Below, piece after piece: positions 52,661-64,000 of a stretch of 64,000 nucleotides of DNA. The DNA is from Tausonia pullulans (taxonomy: Eukaryota > Basidiomycota > Tremellomycetes > Cystofilobasidiales > Mrakiaceae). The notes beneath the pieces are model-generated. The model was not told where the DNA came from and made no database searches. It was given only the letters and a program-made list of their open reading frames with translations. The translations under genes were made by a program, and so were the position numbers. Within the stretch, counting starts at the first letter, position 1; each line of letters begins with the position of its first letter. Location: assembly GCA_951802195.1 (NCBI GenBank), contig OX637624.1, positions 1,116,001 to 1,180,000 of the forward strand. The letters run 5' to 3'.

Positions 52661-53788
52661 GGCGGAGAAGGGACAGGGAAGCCGAGAGGGTAGGAGCGAG
52701 GCTGGGGGGCTGAGAGGAAGAGCGGGCCAAGCCTTGAGGAGGGGCGGTTCGTGCGGGACAAGAAGGAGGAGGTAGAATTGTACAGAAGGCGACAGTGTCG
52801 GCGATGCATGAAAGAGGATGAAGGGGAAGAAGGCGAGAGAGAGTGGGGGAAACGAGGTTGTTGAATTTGTCCAGAGGGTTTGGAGAGAGGGAGGGAGATA
52901 GGGTACAAGATGTCCAACATGTCAGCGAGTAGAACGAACGGAGGGTCTGCCTCTTATTCTCTCATGGTATCTGCCATGCCGTGCGCTCGCTGGGGGCCCT
53001 GAAAGGAAGTCAGGCCTGACCTAGAGAGAAGGGTGACGATCTCCGTTGATTGGGTGTTGAGGAGTGTGAGAGTGGGATGGGAGCTGGAGAGCAAGAGGGC
53101 TGAAGCGGGCAGGAATTGATCTTAGGTCGCATGAAGCCGTCTCTCGCTGACTGAGCGAGGATGCCATGCCCTGCCATTAACCAACGCTCACTCTAATTCG
53201 CCGGTCCTGTGGGCGGCCCCACTTTCGCCCTGTCTTCATCTGACTCAGGGCCAAGGCGCTCATGTATCGACTCGGCTTACAAACGTGTTATTTTTTAAAT
53301 TGAGGGGGGAAGGATGGGGCGACAGTGGAAGGTTTATGGCATCCCCCGGATGCCTGACGAAGCACGAGCGAAAGCCAGTATGATCCATCAGCTAGTCCGC
53401 CGGCCACCGGCATGCCTGCGCTCTTCAACAGTTGCGCGCGACTGCAAAGGAAGTCTTCCACTAAATGCCGGCCTCAATACATAGATGACGCGTCGAAAGA
53501 GGGACGACGCCCCAGAACGAGGCTTAATCGGAGCTCTCTGAACTGAACGACCGACTGATAGGGGGAGGCAGCATTCATCAGTCATGAGCATGCGCAATCG
53601 CCCCCAAGTCGGTCCTCTTCTTGGATCTGACAAAGCTAGTCGTTCGACATATGAGATCACCCAAATACAAAAAAGAAAGGAAGTACGCCGCCTTCCTGCC
53701 GGACCCGGCTGTCCATGCAAGTTTTGTCTTCTTAGTCAGACTCGAGCTTGAATGAGGCGTCTCAACGCCGGCAATCCAGCGAGCTAAT
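52661..53788. promoter_or_regulatory. Upstream region of the MFS transporter
   Basis: 1.13 kb between the transporter start and the PCD1 stop, both minus. It has lower GC at 53280-53330 (an AT-rich stretch followed by a G run). No gene is visible; an ORF from 53832 to 53578 overlaps the PCD1 last exon in another frame. Confidence 0.45.
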
Positions 53789-54810
53789 TCAATCTTCATA
53801 AATCTTGAGTGCTGTGCGGCGGGCCGATTCAAGGGGAGAATGCATCAATCAGTCAGCGCTTTCGTCGCTTACAAACGTCCGTAGCTAGCTTACTGACCTC
53901 GCAAGCTCTCGATCAAGACCCAACCGCTCAGACCCCAAATCCTGAGCTCTTTCATTTCCTTCTCTCTCTCCTGTAAGAGATCTCCAACCCTGATCGTCCA
54001 GTATGGATCTCGATCCCGGAAGAGTCCCGGTCGAACGCGATCCTCCTCGACAAGGCTTGATAAGGGGACAGGAAGGATGTGAGAGACCTCGCTTGGCTGA
54101 CGGGAGAGAGACGCAAGATCCAAAGAATGTAGGGCCTCATCATGAGCCAGGATTGGAAGCAACAGTCGGTTTCGCGGATGGACAAAGCCCTGAAAGAGTA
54201 ATGGCGAACAGCGCGCGTCAGCTCGTCATCTCGCCGAAAGTCGTCCCCTGAGTTACTGACAATGATGGGCGAGACTATCATAGTGTTTGATCCACTGGGC
54301 AAGGATCCTACCTCGCCCAGAAGTTCCACCTGGTCCGGCAAGATATTGAGCTCCTCAAAGGCCTCGCGTTTCGCGGTGTCGAATGCGTCCAAGTCAGTCT
54401 GAACGGAAATGGGACGAGACGATCATCAGCAGAGCCACTGTTTGCGCGTCCCTCGGACGACTTACAGGATCAACACGCCCGCCTGGAAAGGCAATTTCCC
54501 CGGCGTGGGTCCGCATCTTCACACTCCTGACTTCCATCAAGACCGACGCCCTAAGAATCAAGGAACGACAGACACATGAACATTTAACTCGACGAGCAAA
54601 CGAGACCAATACCCACACTCCTTCGATGTTGCAGAAAGGCACGAGCACGGCAGCGGCACCAAGGATGAGGCTGGACGTGTCCGGGGGGCGCGGGTAAGAC
54701 GACCGCGACTTGGCGGAGATCAGCGCTTCGCTGACGATGGCGAGGCTGGACCGTGTGAAGGGCTTGAAAGGGGAGATCAGGGGTGTCCGGGAGAAAGGCT
54801 TCGGCAGCAT
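53789..54810 (-). CDS. PCD1: Nudix hydrolase, peroxisomal-type coenzyme A diphosphatase
   Basis: Hydrolyses CoA or oxidised CoA to phosphopantetheine and 3',5'-ADP. Start MLPKPFSRTPLISPFKPFTR. Then SSLILGAAAVLVPFC, RTHAGEIAFPGGRVDP, spliced to TDLDAFDTAKREAFEELNI; together these form the Nudix box with REAFEEL intact, preceded by the UPF0035-type HAGEIAFPGG. Further: LPDQVELLGEVGSLPSG, SPIIGFVHPRNRLLLPIL across a GTCAGT donor, and WGLSGWVLIESLR. I place the end in a short last exon (ALKIYED) after another GTCAGT intron with a CTGAC branch site; if unspliced, the frame stops at 53890. No clear C-terminal peroxisomal SKL is seen in either version. Confidence 0.85.
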
Positions 54811-55323
54811 ACTGGGCAGCGGTCAAGGCGGTCAAGACATGTCGTGGTTGAGGGGGGAAAGGAAGCTGGATGCGAAGATTCGCGAGGTCTCGAGAGAGTG
54901 AGAGAGTAGTCGCTCGCAGATCGCTAGTCTCTGGGCTATCGCTGCTTCGATCTATCCCTCCACCTATTCTCTCAATAACATACCATGGAAAGATTTAGGA
55001 GAGAAAAGAGCTCTCATGCATTGGCGCAGAATCATGGGCTGCAGCGCGTGCTTGTTCTCCAGCTGACCAGTCTGCACCTCCTCTCAACCTTGGCTACTCA
55101 TCCTCTCTGTCTTCTCATTTTCGCATGCATACTGCAGCTCACTTATCTCCCAGAGCGCGTGTCAGATCTCGCTGATGGCCAGCACCATGACGACCCGACA
55201 ACGAGCGGGAACGTCGGCCCGGCCGAGTGTTTGAGGCCGAGATGGAGGTGGGAGGGAGGGAGGAAACCTCGAGTCGTCTCCCGACTCTGGACCACTACCT
55301 ACCCTGCTCATTACCGCCTGCTC
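54811..55323. promoter_or_regulatory. Divergent region PCD1 / GSK3-family kinase
   Basis: 513 bp between head-to-head start codons. An ORF from 54985 runs through it in the kinase frame but has no kinase-like content before 55324. Confidence 0.45.
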
Positions 55324-57453
55324 ATGGCCCGTTCATCCCATGAAACGACTCTGCTTGTCGAAGGTCAGTCTTGGTACTCTACCTGATTATGGGCTTCTTA
55401 CCCCCCCCCCAATCAACGGGCACAAGCCCCAACGGCGGCGATGGCCGCTCCTCGATTTGATGGCCAGCTGCCACCCGTGCTCCTTCGGCTGCTGCTGACC
55501 TCCTATCCTTACCCATTCTGGCAGGCGTATCTGAGCCCCAGACTATCTTCCGTGTTGACGCCGAGGACGGTCGATCCGGGCGGGCGGTCGAGTTGGCGTA
55601 CCGCAACACCAAGGTGGTGGGGAACGGCTCGTTTGGCGTCGTGTTCAGGGCCGACTTCCTCCCGACTGCGAGCAATGGCGACGATGCGATGGGCGAGGAG
55701 GCCGAGGGAGAGTTCTCGACGATCCGGGAGCCCTCTACATTTGCGGTCAAGAAAATGAAGCTCGATCCGAGGTACCGTGTGAGTCTGAACACGCGCGCGC
55801 AAGTTCATCGATGATGACAGCGACACCTAGGCAGTCCGTTGAGACCATCGCCCGATGTGTGCTTATGCTGTTGAGCACATTTTTCCTGCCTTCTCAGAAC
55901 CGCGAACTGGCTCTCATGAAGCTCCTCCATCATCCCAACTGCATCTCCCTCATCGCCTCCTTTCACTCGCATGGCCCACGACAGCGGGACACATATCTCA
56001 ACCTCGTACTCGAGTATCTGCCCCAGTCGCTCGATACGACGTTCAAGGATCTCCAGAGCCGGGAAGTGCTCATGCCGTTGCTCGACGTCAAGGTGCGTCG
56101 TCGCGTCGAGCTTACATACGACACGACGTCATGCTTGCGTTGCGTTTGACGCGGCGTCTGCCCGCCTGCCAACGGGATCTGATCGTGGGCGCCCACGGTC
56201 TCTCTCTCGCCCAGCTCCTCACATACCAACTCCTTCGAGCGGCTGGCTACTTACATGGCATTGGCGTCACTCGTGAGTCCGTTCTGTCCTTGATAAAGTC
56301 CCGGTTGTGCTCATCATATCCTGGGATCAGACCGCGACATCAAACCGGGCAATATCGTCTTCGACCCTTCGACATCCCTCGCCAAGCTCATAGATTTTGG
56401 ATCAGCCAAGACCATCGTCCCAGGCAGCCCGAGCGTGGCCTACATCTCGTCTCGATTTTATCGGGCCCCGGAGTGCATCTTTGGGGCTACGGACTACGGG
56501 TGCCAGATTGGTGTGTCCGGTGGTGAAGGCACATCGATAAGGCCACACACTGACGCGAAACGTGCCTCTGCAGACATCTGGTCGACAGGCTGCGTCGGTG
56601 GGTGCTTCTCATGACAACTGACGCACCCCGTCTCACTCTCTGATGCGACCCACTTGCTTCAGTCGCCGAGGCCTTGCTAGGGGACATATTCTTTCCAGGA
56701 GAAAACGGTGTCTCCCAGCTGATCGAGATCATCCGCGTCCTAGGGACGCCGACACGCAACGAGATCCTCACATTAAACCCGGAGGTACGTTCGTGCTAGC
56801 GGTCTCATTTCGTCCTGAACCTAGCTCACAACATCCTGCGCTCATACAGTACAAGGATCACAAGCTGCCGCAGATACCAAAACCTCCCGTATGGACCAGA
56901 ATCCTAAACTCCGCTCCTCAGTTGTCAAGACTGAGACTCTTTCGTCTCTCAGATGGCGAACTCCTTCGCGTCTCAGACCGACCGGACAGCGATCGATCTT
57001 GTCTCCAAGCTGTTGGTTTACACTCCGGGGGCCCGGCTCACAGCCATCGAGGCCTTGCTGCATGTCAGTCTTGCTCTTTCATCCACCGCTGTGAGATTAC
57101 CTTGGTGACCTCTGGTTGCACCTGTAGCCCTTCTTCGACGCCCTTCGGGACGAGAACGCTCGCCTTCCATCGGGGATGCCACTCCCACCACTGTTCAAGT
57201 GCGTTGTTTCCTGGTTTGCCTTGTCAACCTGCGCTCACGCCGCTCCAGCTTCACCCGGGAGGAGCTCTCCTCGCGACCAGATCTCGTTGAGCGGCTCGTC
57301 CCGCCATGGACCGCCGAGGCTCTCAAAGAGAAGGGTATCGACGTCGCTCACTTTGGTGAGTATCTTCTTTCCTCTTTCGCTCGTGCACAAGCTCACCTCC
57401 CGATTTTTGCAGAGCCAGTTCCATCGGACGAGCTTCGCGTTTTTCTGGAATGA
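55324..57453 (+). CDS. GSK3-family serine/threonine kinase
   Basis: CMGC kinase of the glycogen synthase kinase 3 group (yeast Mck1/Rim11, fission yeast Skp1). Exon 1 (55324-55363) encodes [13 protein letters not shown]. Splicing over a 161-bp intron gives [16 protein letters not shown], then the Gly-loop [13 protein letters not shown], the catalytic Lys in [52 protein letters not shown] and the activation segment [20 protein letters not shown] with the GSK3-type Tyr. Then [40 protein letters not shown] (the Axin/substrate helix region) and [11 protein letters not shown]. The ending is SDELRVFLE. The N-terminus lacks the RPRTTSF inhibitory motif of animal GSK3. About 390 residues. Confidence 0.92.
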
Positions 57454-57633
57454 GCGCCGCACCATCGCGGATCTGCTCTTCTCGCCCTTTTGCTCCTCGC
57501 CGTATCATGCTTGGACTCGCTGGTTTCCTTGCTTCGTCTGGATAGCCCTTCCTCTCTCTGTCGAGGTCTCTCGCTCGGGAGACCATGTGAATAAAACTAG
57601 CAAGCAGCGCGCACTGTCATCTCTTCCTCTCCC

Positions 57634-60600
57634 TCACTCCTCCCACTCATACTCCTTCTTCCTCCGCTCCTTCTCCATCTCCTCCCACTCGCCCTCACTG
57701 TAGTCGTCCGGATTGAGATCGCTCTTCTTCTTAGGCACCTTCTTGATCGGCACGGCCGCGAGCTTCTTGGGCGCTGGGTCGATGTGCATGTGCAAAGAGG
57801 GAATCTTGGCCGCCGTCTTGCGAGAGAGACCTGAGGGACGAGCGAAAGGTGAAGAGGCGTGCTTGCTGATAATAGAGGAGACTGTGAAGTCGATCGGTCA
57901 GCGCGCGTCCATGTGACCGAATGAGAAGAGGTAAGACTCACGGGACGTGGAAGCAGGAGCTGGGGAAGTGTGCCGATCTCTCAGCGGTGGGATGTGGCGT
58001 GGAATACTGAAGGCCCTCGAGGACCCTGACGATGCCAGGGCACCCGGGCGGCCGAGGGCTTTCGGTGGGGGCAAGGGCTTGGGAGAGGCCTCACGCAGGA
58101 GCTGATGCGGCATTCGACCCAATCAGTCAGTCAGAATGAAAAGAAACAGGAGCGGATGACTCACCATATCCTCCTGGAGCTCTTCTTCCTCTTCCTCCTC
58201 CGTGGCCTCGACCTCCTTCTCCGACTGAGCCATCTCTTTCCCCTTCTTCCCCTTCAACGCTCCCTTTTTCTTCAAAGGTAGAGCTACGGTCTGCTCCTCC
58301 TCCTCCGGCTGCTGCATCTCCATCTCGTCGTCCCCCAACTTTGGTTCAGGCTCAAGCTCCGTCTCAACTGCCGTCTCCTTACTCTTGCCCTTTCTCTTCT
58401 TCTGTGCTCCCTTCGCCGTCGCCGCCGCCTTGCCCTTGCTCTTCTCCTTGGCAGCAGTGGCCGCCGCTCCCTTCTTCGTCGTCAGAGGAGGCGACACCTC
58501 AACTATGGGCTGATCCAAGACCGCCGCCTTGTTGATGCCAGGCAAAGACGCCTTCAAAGGCAACTCCGATGTCGTCAAGGCCTCCGCGACCACGGTTGTC
58601 GACGTCACCTCCCATTCCTCCTCTGCCCTGTCGATCTCGACGGCTCGCTCCTTCCCCTGCTGACCCACAACGCCCTTCTTCTTCGCCAGCATAGGGGCCT
58701 CTTGCTCCTCATCCCCGGAAGAAGGTGGCGCGACCCTCTTCTTCTTCTTGTGAGCCTTCTTCGCTGGAGGAGGGACAAGAGCAGTGCCGTCCTCGTCGTC
58801 TTCATCGGACTGAATGATCGCCGCCGATGAGCGCTTCTTCTTCCCCTTTCCCTGGGCAGCCAAAGTCGACGCCGACTCCTCCCCAACGCCGCGAAGTCCG
58901 TCGTCCTCGTCGTCGGCTCCAGCAGCATCCGCACCGCTGGATCTCGCCCCATAGTTCCTCTTCGGCGGCCGAGCGGGTGACTCCGCGTCCGAGCCGGAGT
59001 CCTCGATCTCGCTCCCCATGACAGCCGTCGAGGGCGTCTTGGTCTTGCCTTTTTTGCTCGTGTCCTTGGACGGCGCATTCTCCACAGGGTCCTTTTTCAC
59101 CTTGGACAACACTTTAGACGACACCTTGGGCTCCTTCTTCCCCTTGCGCTTCTTCTCCTTCGGCACGTTCTGCATCTCCTCAAGAGTAGGAGCGTCCGAA
59201 AGCGGCTGCGACGACAGCAACTCGATCCACCCTCCCTCCTCCTCCATAGTAGCGGGCGGGGTCTTCTTCGACTTCTTCCGCGGGGGTTGCTCGCCACCTC
59301 CGCTGGCAATCCCCAGCCCTGGCATCGAGGAGGAGGAGGAGGATAAGGAGGACGAGTTCGTCGAGAGAGGATGGGCGAGTTTCGGCGAGGAGGACTTGGC
59401 AATGAGGCTGAGAGGGTCTGGCGAAGGGAGACGGCGTGGGTGCTGCTGCTCTCCGCCCGTGGTGGTGGTGATGGTGGTGGTGGTGGTGGTGATGGCGGCG
59501 GCGACGGAGGCAGGCACGGGAGGGTGGAGCGACCTATGCATCCGAGCTTTGGGCTTGGGTCTGGGGCGCTTCACGGAGGGCGGGTCCGCTGAGCAAGGAG
59601 GATCAGAGGCGGTAACGAGAACGTCGGCAGCAGCTGCGGTGGTGGTGGGGGTGGTGGTGGGGGTAGTGTTGGCGGAGGTGGACGTCAGGGAAATCAGAGC
59701 TTGTCTTGCCACCACAGGAGAGGGAGAAAGAGGAGGAATCGGCGGGCGATGCCCGGCCCTCCAAGCCACGGCTCTCGCCGCCTTCAACGTCGCTGCCGCA
59801 CCCTTTCCCTCTTCCTCCCCTTGGGAGTCAGGGACGACCTCGTTGCCGTCGTCATTGTCATCCGAGCAGTCGAGTGCCACCAGGGAGGTGGAGCGATCGA
59901 CAGCGGGAGCAGCGGACTTGGATTGCGCTCGGCTGTACGTCCTTTCAGGGGTGGGGGCTGAGCGATGGGAAGGGAGGAGTTCGTCGAGAGACAGGGACTG
60001 CTGTGGAATCTGAGACTTGGGTTGCTGTTGGGAAGGCGGGGTCGAAACGTCCCTTGAGAGCTGGTCCGAGAGCGGGTGGTGATGGCGAGAGGCATCGAAA
60101 GGTGGGGCCGGCGCACCCACCCGTCCGGACGAGGAGGATGTCATGGCCACGACAGAGGACGATCCACCGGACAACGATGACCTGGCTCCAGCGGCAGCAA
60201 CGGCGGCCAGGGCGGCGGCATCTTCAGGTCGAGGGGAGGACGTGGGGGCGATAGGCGCGATGAAAGAGGGTGGTGTGTTGCCGACGATATGGGTCGAAGC
60301 TGAGGATTGGAGCGGTAGGTGAGGTTGATAGGGCGAGTAAGCCGGGAGGACAAAAGACGGGAAGGGGTTCGAGTCGGCTTGCGACACTGCGGTCGAATAT
60401 AATGTTTCAGGTATGGCGCTTGAAAGAAAACAAGAAAAGACAGAGGAACGAACGGAGGTTCTCGCCCTCGGTGACCAGGACAGGCCGGTCGTCGCTGTCG
60501 TTGCCGAACCTCGGAACACCCGAGCTGCTCGCGGTAGCGGCCTGGTAGTTCCAAGGGGAAGCCGGATTCCTGAGCTCCCGGGTGACGGTACTAACCGAGC

Positions 60601-60736
60601 CCCCACTCCCAGTGATCTCTCCCAGAAATGAGGTTGACAGTTGGAGCGTGGGATCGGGGCTGGTCGCCGGGTTCGACGATATATGGAGGGCAAGCTGCGT
60701 CTCCCTAGTCTCCCTTCGGCTTGACAAAGGTTCCAT
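57634..60736 (-). CDS. Large low-complexity, probably nuclear protein, unrecognised
   Basis: Start MEPLSSRRETRETQLALHIS at 60736. A GTTCGT donor after GENL and a CCGCAG acceptor join it to LSQADSNPFPSFVLPAYSPY; the frame of the main exon does extend past 60736, but reads as non-coding there. The main exon (down to about 58160) is Ser/Thr/Ala-rich with a Thr run near 59470, then many Lys clusters (RKKSKKTPP, KKRKGKKEPK, KKAHKKKKR, KKKGALKGKKGKE) alternating with acidic blocks, like chromatin-associated scaffolds. The C-terminal exons are less repetitive (TAAKIPSLHMHIDPAPKK, LNPDDYSEGEWEEMEKERR). No domain recognised. About 950 residues. It converges on the kinase gene with 180 bp between stops. 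Confidence 0.7.
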
Positions 60737-62472
60737 GGGCGAACTGGACGGGAGGAAGGCTGGAACAAGGCTTGAGGTCAGGATACTAGGATGACAGGTG
60801 AGGTGGAGGGAAGAAGTCGCGTCGCGTCATGTCAAAGGGCGACCTCGACGTCTCGCGTCGGATACGTCAATATCGGCAAGGAGGGGGGAGACAAGGTAGG
60901 ACAACAGGAAAGGTCGTAGAAGCAAAGGACAGGCCGGTCTCTGGGAAAGACTGAGGAAGGGCTTCCACCAGTCACGACGTGGAAGTCGGCCTGCGCAGGA
61001 CGGCGCGTCTGTTGCAACGCGCGTGCTGTCGAAAGATCTGATCTTGGCCACCCACCCATCAAAGGGCGAGCCGCTCCGAGGATTGGAGACACTCACCAAG
61101 ACGATTAGGAAGTCCTATACGGAAGGATCACGGATAGTCGGCAGCAAAGTCGAGAGTGGCGAGTGAGCGACCGATCGAGGGCTGGTGTGGAGGACGACGG
61201 AGGATGGACACTGCCACGCGCGTGCCCAGGAGACTCTGGAAGATGAGCGGCGGCTCAGCCAAGGGACCTGTAAGGAACAAACGCTCACGAGTGGCGATAT
61301 TTGGGACCGTCGTGGTTCGTAGTTAGTGGATCGGGGCGAGGGGGGTCAAGGCGTCTGCTCGCTCGCTCACGCCCTCCCGCGCTCGCCGCCGTACGCGCCT
61401 CTCTCGCTGACGACCACCCAGGCTCCATCCACCCGCCAGGCCGCCCAACTTCACAACTACGGATCGGCCATCGGGCCCTTATACTCGGTCAGTCTGCTCT
61501 CGTTGGTCCCAGACATTTCCACGCACGCGATTCTGGTGCTCGCCACTTTCTTCTCGCGCTCGCGATCCTCCCCGAGACCAACACTCGCGACCAGTCCGGA
61601 CCCGGCCGTCATCGCTCGCTGTCTCTCCGTCAGCTCTCCGGAAGGCAGGGGTCCCTCGTCAGCATGGCTGGCAGACCCGCGCCTGGGGACAGTCTGCTCC
61701 GCAGGGTGCTCAATGCGCTTGGGTCGTCCACCCAGACTCTCCCTCGCACCTCGCCCTAGTCATGCCTCACCACGGGACTGTCCGTCGGGCAGTCGCCGTC
61801 TTGGTCATCTGACTCGACAGCGACTCCTGTACCCTCACGCTCTTGATGCTCCTCTCCCTCGAGTCTCCTGCTGCCCGACGCGCAACTGTGCACCGTTCTT
61901 TCCCTGCGATGGGCGGGGGGTGGGGGTGGGGCGATGACCATCCGGCGTCCTCCGGGGGAGCGGAGCGGGCGAGCTCGAGACGCGTTGTTCTCTCCTGCAG
62001 GGACCCCGGCGCTCGTCGACAGCGACAACGGCTCTCTCTGCCGTCTGCCCGCCTTCGTGTGCACGATCCGGCCGGCTATCCTTCGCCTGACACACCACAC
62101 TGCGGACGAGCGAGCATCGATGCCTCGCCGGAATGATTTCGCGCGTGCGATGCTCGTCTCTTCTCCCTGTTGTTTGGGTCCCAGGCCGGCCGGACGCGGA
62201 CCCGTGCGCCCATTGTCTCAATGTGCTCGAGCGTCAGGGGGTGGGGATCGGGAGTGGGGAGGTGGGAACAATCAATTAGATCGACGAGGGCTGACTCCAT
62301 GTGCCTTGCTGTTCCGTCCCGACAGCGACATCAATTCAAAGCACCAGCTCCGCCTGTGTGATCAATAAGCTGATCTCCAACGAGCCCCTGTCCTCTTCTC
62401 TCTCGCGGCGCGCCTGCTTCCGTCCTCCCCCCCTTTCCAGCCAGCTCTCTCCTTCACCTTAAGACGACCTAG
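60737..62472. promoter_or_regulatory. Divergent 1.74-kb region upstream of the F-box gene
   Basis: The longest gene-free stretch of the window. It is GC-rich, with a CT-rich leader at 62380-62460. The frames in it (for example 61326-61937 +) have no motif and sit in skewed composition. Several short upstream ATGs precede the CDC4 start, so a long leader or 5' UTR intron is possible. Confidence 0.45.
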
Positions 62473-64000
62473 ATGGACCAACAGATGGAGTCCCTGGAGG
62501 GCGTCCTCGAGGCGCCCGTGTCCTCGTCGTCATCAGCGGTCGTGACGGGACCCGACGGAGCGATGTACCTCGTGCGTGTTCTCGTCATGCACAGAGTCGT
62601 GCCTGTCTGACCATCTCTCCTTCCCCTCCCTCTCCTCAGCGGTGGGAGCCTGGCATGACCACCACAACAACGACGCACATCACCCAAACGGTCACTCACT
62701 TCCCGCCCGTCCGACTCCCTCTCCCTTCCTCCTCGCGACCCCTCGCGACCTCCCTCCCCCTCCCACACCATCTCTCACCCGCCCGCTTCCCTCTTGCCAC
62801 CACGCCCACTCCGGAGGACCTCCGATTCTTCGCACTCGACTTGCACGGCCGCAAAGTCATCTTCCGCGAGGAGGGCACGACGGATGAGGAAGAGCGCGCT
62901 GCCGAACGCGCAAGCCGCGAGGGAAGGGGATGGGTTCGTTGTGGGGAGTACGAGGACTCGTGGGGTGGGGGGTCAAACGTCAAGAGGGAAAGGCTGGGCG
63001 TCGTCGAGGCGCTTTCGACAGGGATGGACCCCAGGCGGAAGGGCAAGGCGAGGGAGCAGACCAAATTGATCGGTGCGCCACCGGCGCTGCCTGCTGGCCT
63101 TGTCCCGTCGACGACAACATCCTTCCCTGGTGTTGGGCGGACGGAAACGTATACGAGCCAGAGTCAGAGCCCGCCTCGGAAGAGGCTGAGAGATACGAAC
63201 TTCGCGGCGCTGTCTTCGCCGCATCTCTCTTCCTCGAGAAGTGGCGGCCAACAGCCGGCTGTCTTCTCTCCTCCTGATGGCGGTAGCGGCGAGTCAGACT
63301 CCGACGCCCACGCTCACGACCCGCACCAGCCCTCCGTAGGATCCGGCGTCGAGCTCTCGGTCCTCTACTCGCTCCCATCGCTTCTCTCAGAGTTCGACCA
63401 GCTGCCTCCGAAACTCAAGGAGCACTTCCTCATGCACTGCTTCCGCCGCTCGGAGCTCTCCACCATCCAACGGCTGTCCTCTTTCATCTCCCCGGCCCTC
63501 AAGTTCGATTTCGTTACCCGCTTTCCTCCCGAGATCGCCATCACGATCTTCACTTTCGTCGAGCGGTCTGGTCTAGCGGCGGCAGCGAGGGTCTCGAGGA
63601 AGTGGAATGAGATGGTCGATGGCCAAAGGGGGATCTGGGCTGGGAGGCTCATCGCTGATGGGCTCTGGTGGGGGTTTGGAGCGGAGGAGGAGGAAGAAGA
63701 GAAGGTGCGGAGGAGATGGGAGATGAGGGACCTGTTGGATGCGAAAGGGGGCAGCGGCAAACCCTCAGGTTTCTATCGAAACACGCTCGGGACCCCGACG
63801 GACACATACCTTCCGGATCCATGGTCCAAGGAGGGTGATGGGGGCGGTGGGCGTGGTGGGGGAAGCAGAGGAGGCGAGACTTCGACCTCGTCGCCGGATG
63901 GACCATCACTTCCGCCGACGAAAAGGCGTAGCCACCCGCTCAAACAGGTCTACCGCATGCGACATATGCAGGTCCAGAATTGGTCCAAATCCAAGCCGGC
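62473..64000 (+). CDS. CDC4: F-box/WD40 protein, SCF substrate receptor Cdc4/Fbw7 type (partial)
   Basis: Substrate adaptor of an SCF ubiquitin ligase; the frame is still open at the window end, so it is 3' partial. Exon 1 gives MDQQMESLEGVLEAPVSSSS and ends AMYL at a GTGCGT donor. The next exon starts RWEPGMTTTTTTHI. PTPEDLRFFALDLHGRKVIF, a disordered Ser/Pro region, and LPPKLKEHFLMHCFRRSELS (the dimerisation-like helix) follow. The F-box reads FDFVTRFPPEIAITIFTFVE then AAAARVSRKWNEMVDGQRGI. The last visible part, HPLKQVYRMRHMQVQNWSKS, is the link that precedes the WD40 propeller in Cdc4/Pop1/Fbw7. The propeller itself lies beyond 64000. Confidence 0.88.

Noticed and set aside
53578-53832. 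84-codon minus-strand ORF beginning MNRPAAQHSRFMKI
   Set aside because: It overlaps the proposed PCD1 last exon in another frame and shows no domain.
59018-60013. 331-codon plus-strand frame
   Set aside because: It is antisense to the large low-complexity protein gene; its Val/Gly/Glu-rich content mirrors Thr, Ser and Pro codons on the other strand.
61326-61937. 203-codon plus-strand open frame upstream of CDC4
   Set aside because: No motif, skewed Pro/Arg/Ser composition typical of chance frames in GC-rich DNA, and overlapping frames on both strands of similar length.

Overview
The window looks like a GC-rich nuclear contig of a basidiomycete fungus. A red-yeast relative (Pucciniomycotina, Microbotryomycetes) is the best guess, from the gene style rather than from any marker gene. 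Genes are 0.1 to 1.7 kb apart and carry many short GT-AG introns with CTGAC-type branch points. Proteins have Ser/Pro/Gly-rich low-complexity stretches. All gene models below were assembled by eye from frames and splice sites. I saw no rRNA, tRNA, CRISPR array, retroelement or DNA transposon.

Layout. 109-3419: two proteasome genes, PRE3 (-) and RPN12 (+), head to head over 286 bp. 3631-10730: three minus-strand genes with mitochondrial roles or signals: COX15 (heme A synthase), a small membrane protein and the Miro GTPase GEM1. 11545-18891: a class II histone deacetylase (HDA1 type with an Arb2-like tail), then a two-half amidohydrolase. 19000-28170: inositol polyphosphate multikinase, an SMG6/EST1-type NMD factor with a PIN nuclease domain, and an NTF2-like protein, all minus. 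29329-32819: an HD-domain phosphohydrolase (-) and the actin-capping beta subunit CAP2 (+). 33090-39652: SDH1 (succinate dehydrogenase flavoprotein) and PAC1/LIS1 (dynein regulator), both minus.

40866-49684 is the accessory-looking part. Three membrane-anchored SGNH/GDSL-type esterase genes lie in tandem on the plus strand. Two share a CE2-like layout: cytosolic tail, one membrane segment, beta-sandwich-like module, SGNH domain. Decayed pieces of another copy of that type lie between them. This array is the best candidate for undescribed biology here; it suggests lineage-specific duplication of surface- or Golgi-acting O-acyl/acetyl esterases. A DHA1-type MFS drug transporter follows (49856-52660).

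53789-64000: the CoA-diphosphatase Nudix gene PCD1 (-) and a GSK3-family kinase (+) head to head; a large low-complexity protein, probably nuclear (-); and the start of a CDC4/FBW7-type F-box gene (+) that runs off the window end, so its WD40 part is missing.

Working together: proteasome core and lid subunits plus the SCF receptor form a protein-degradation theme; COX15, SDH1 and GEM1 serve mitochondria. Apart from the head-to-head pairs, I see no operon-like functional linkage.
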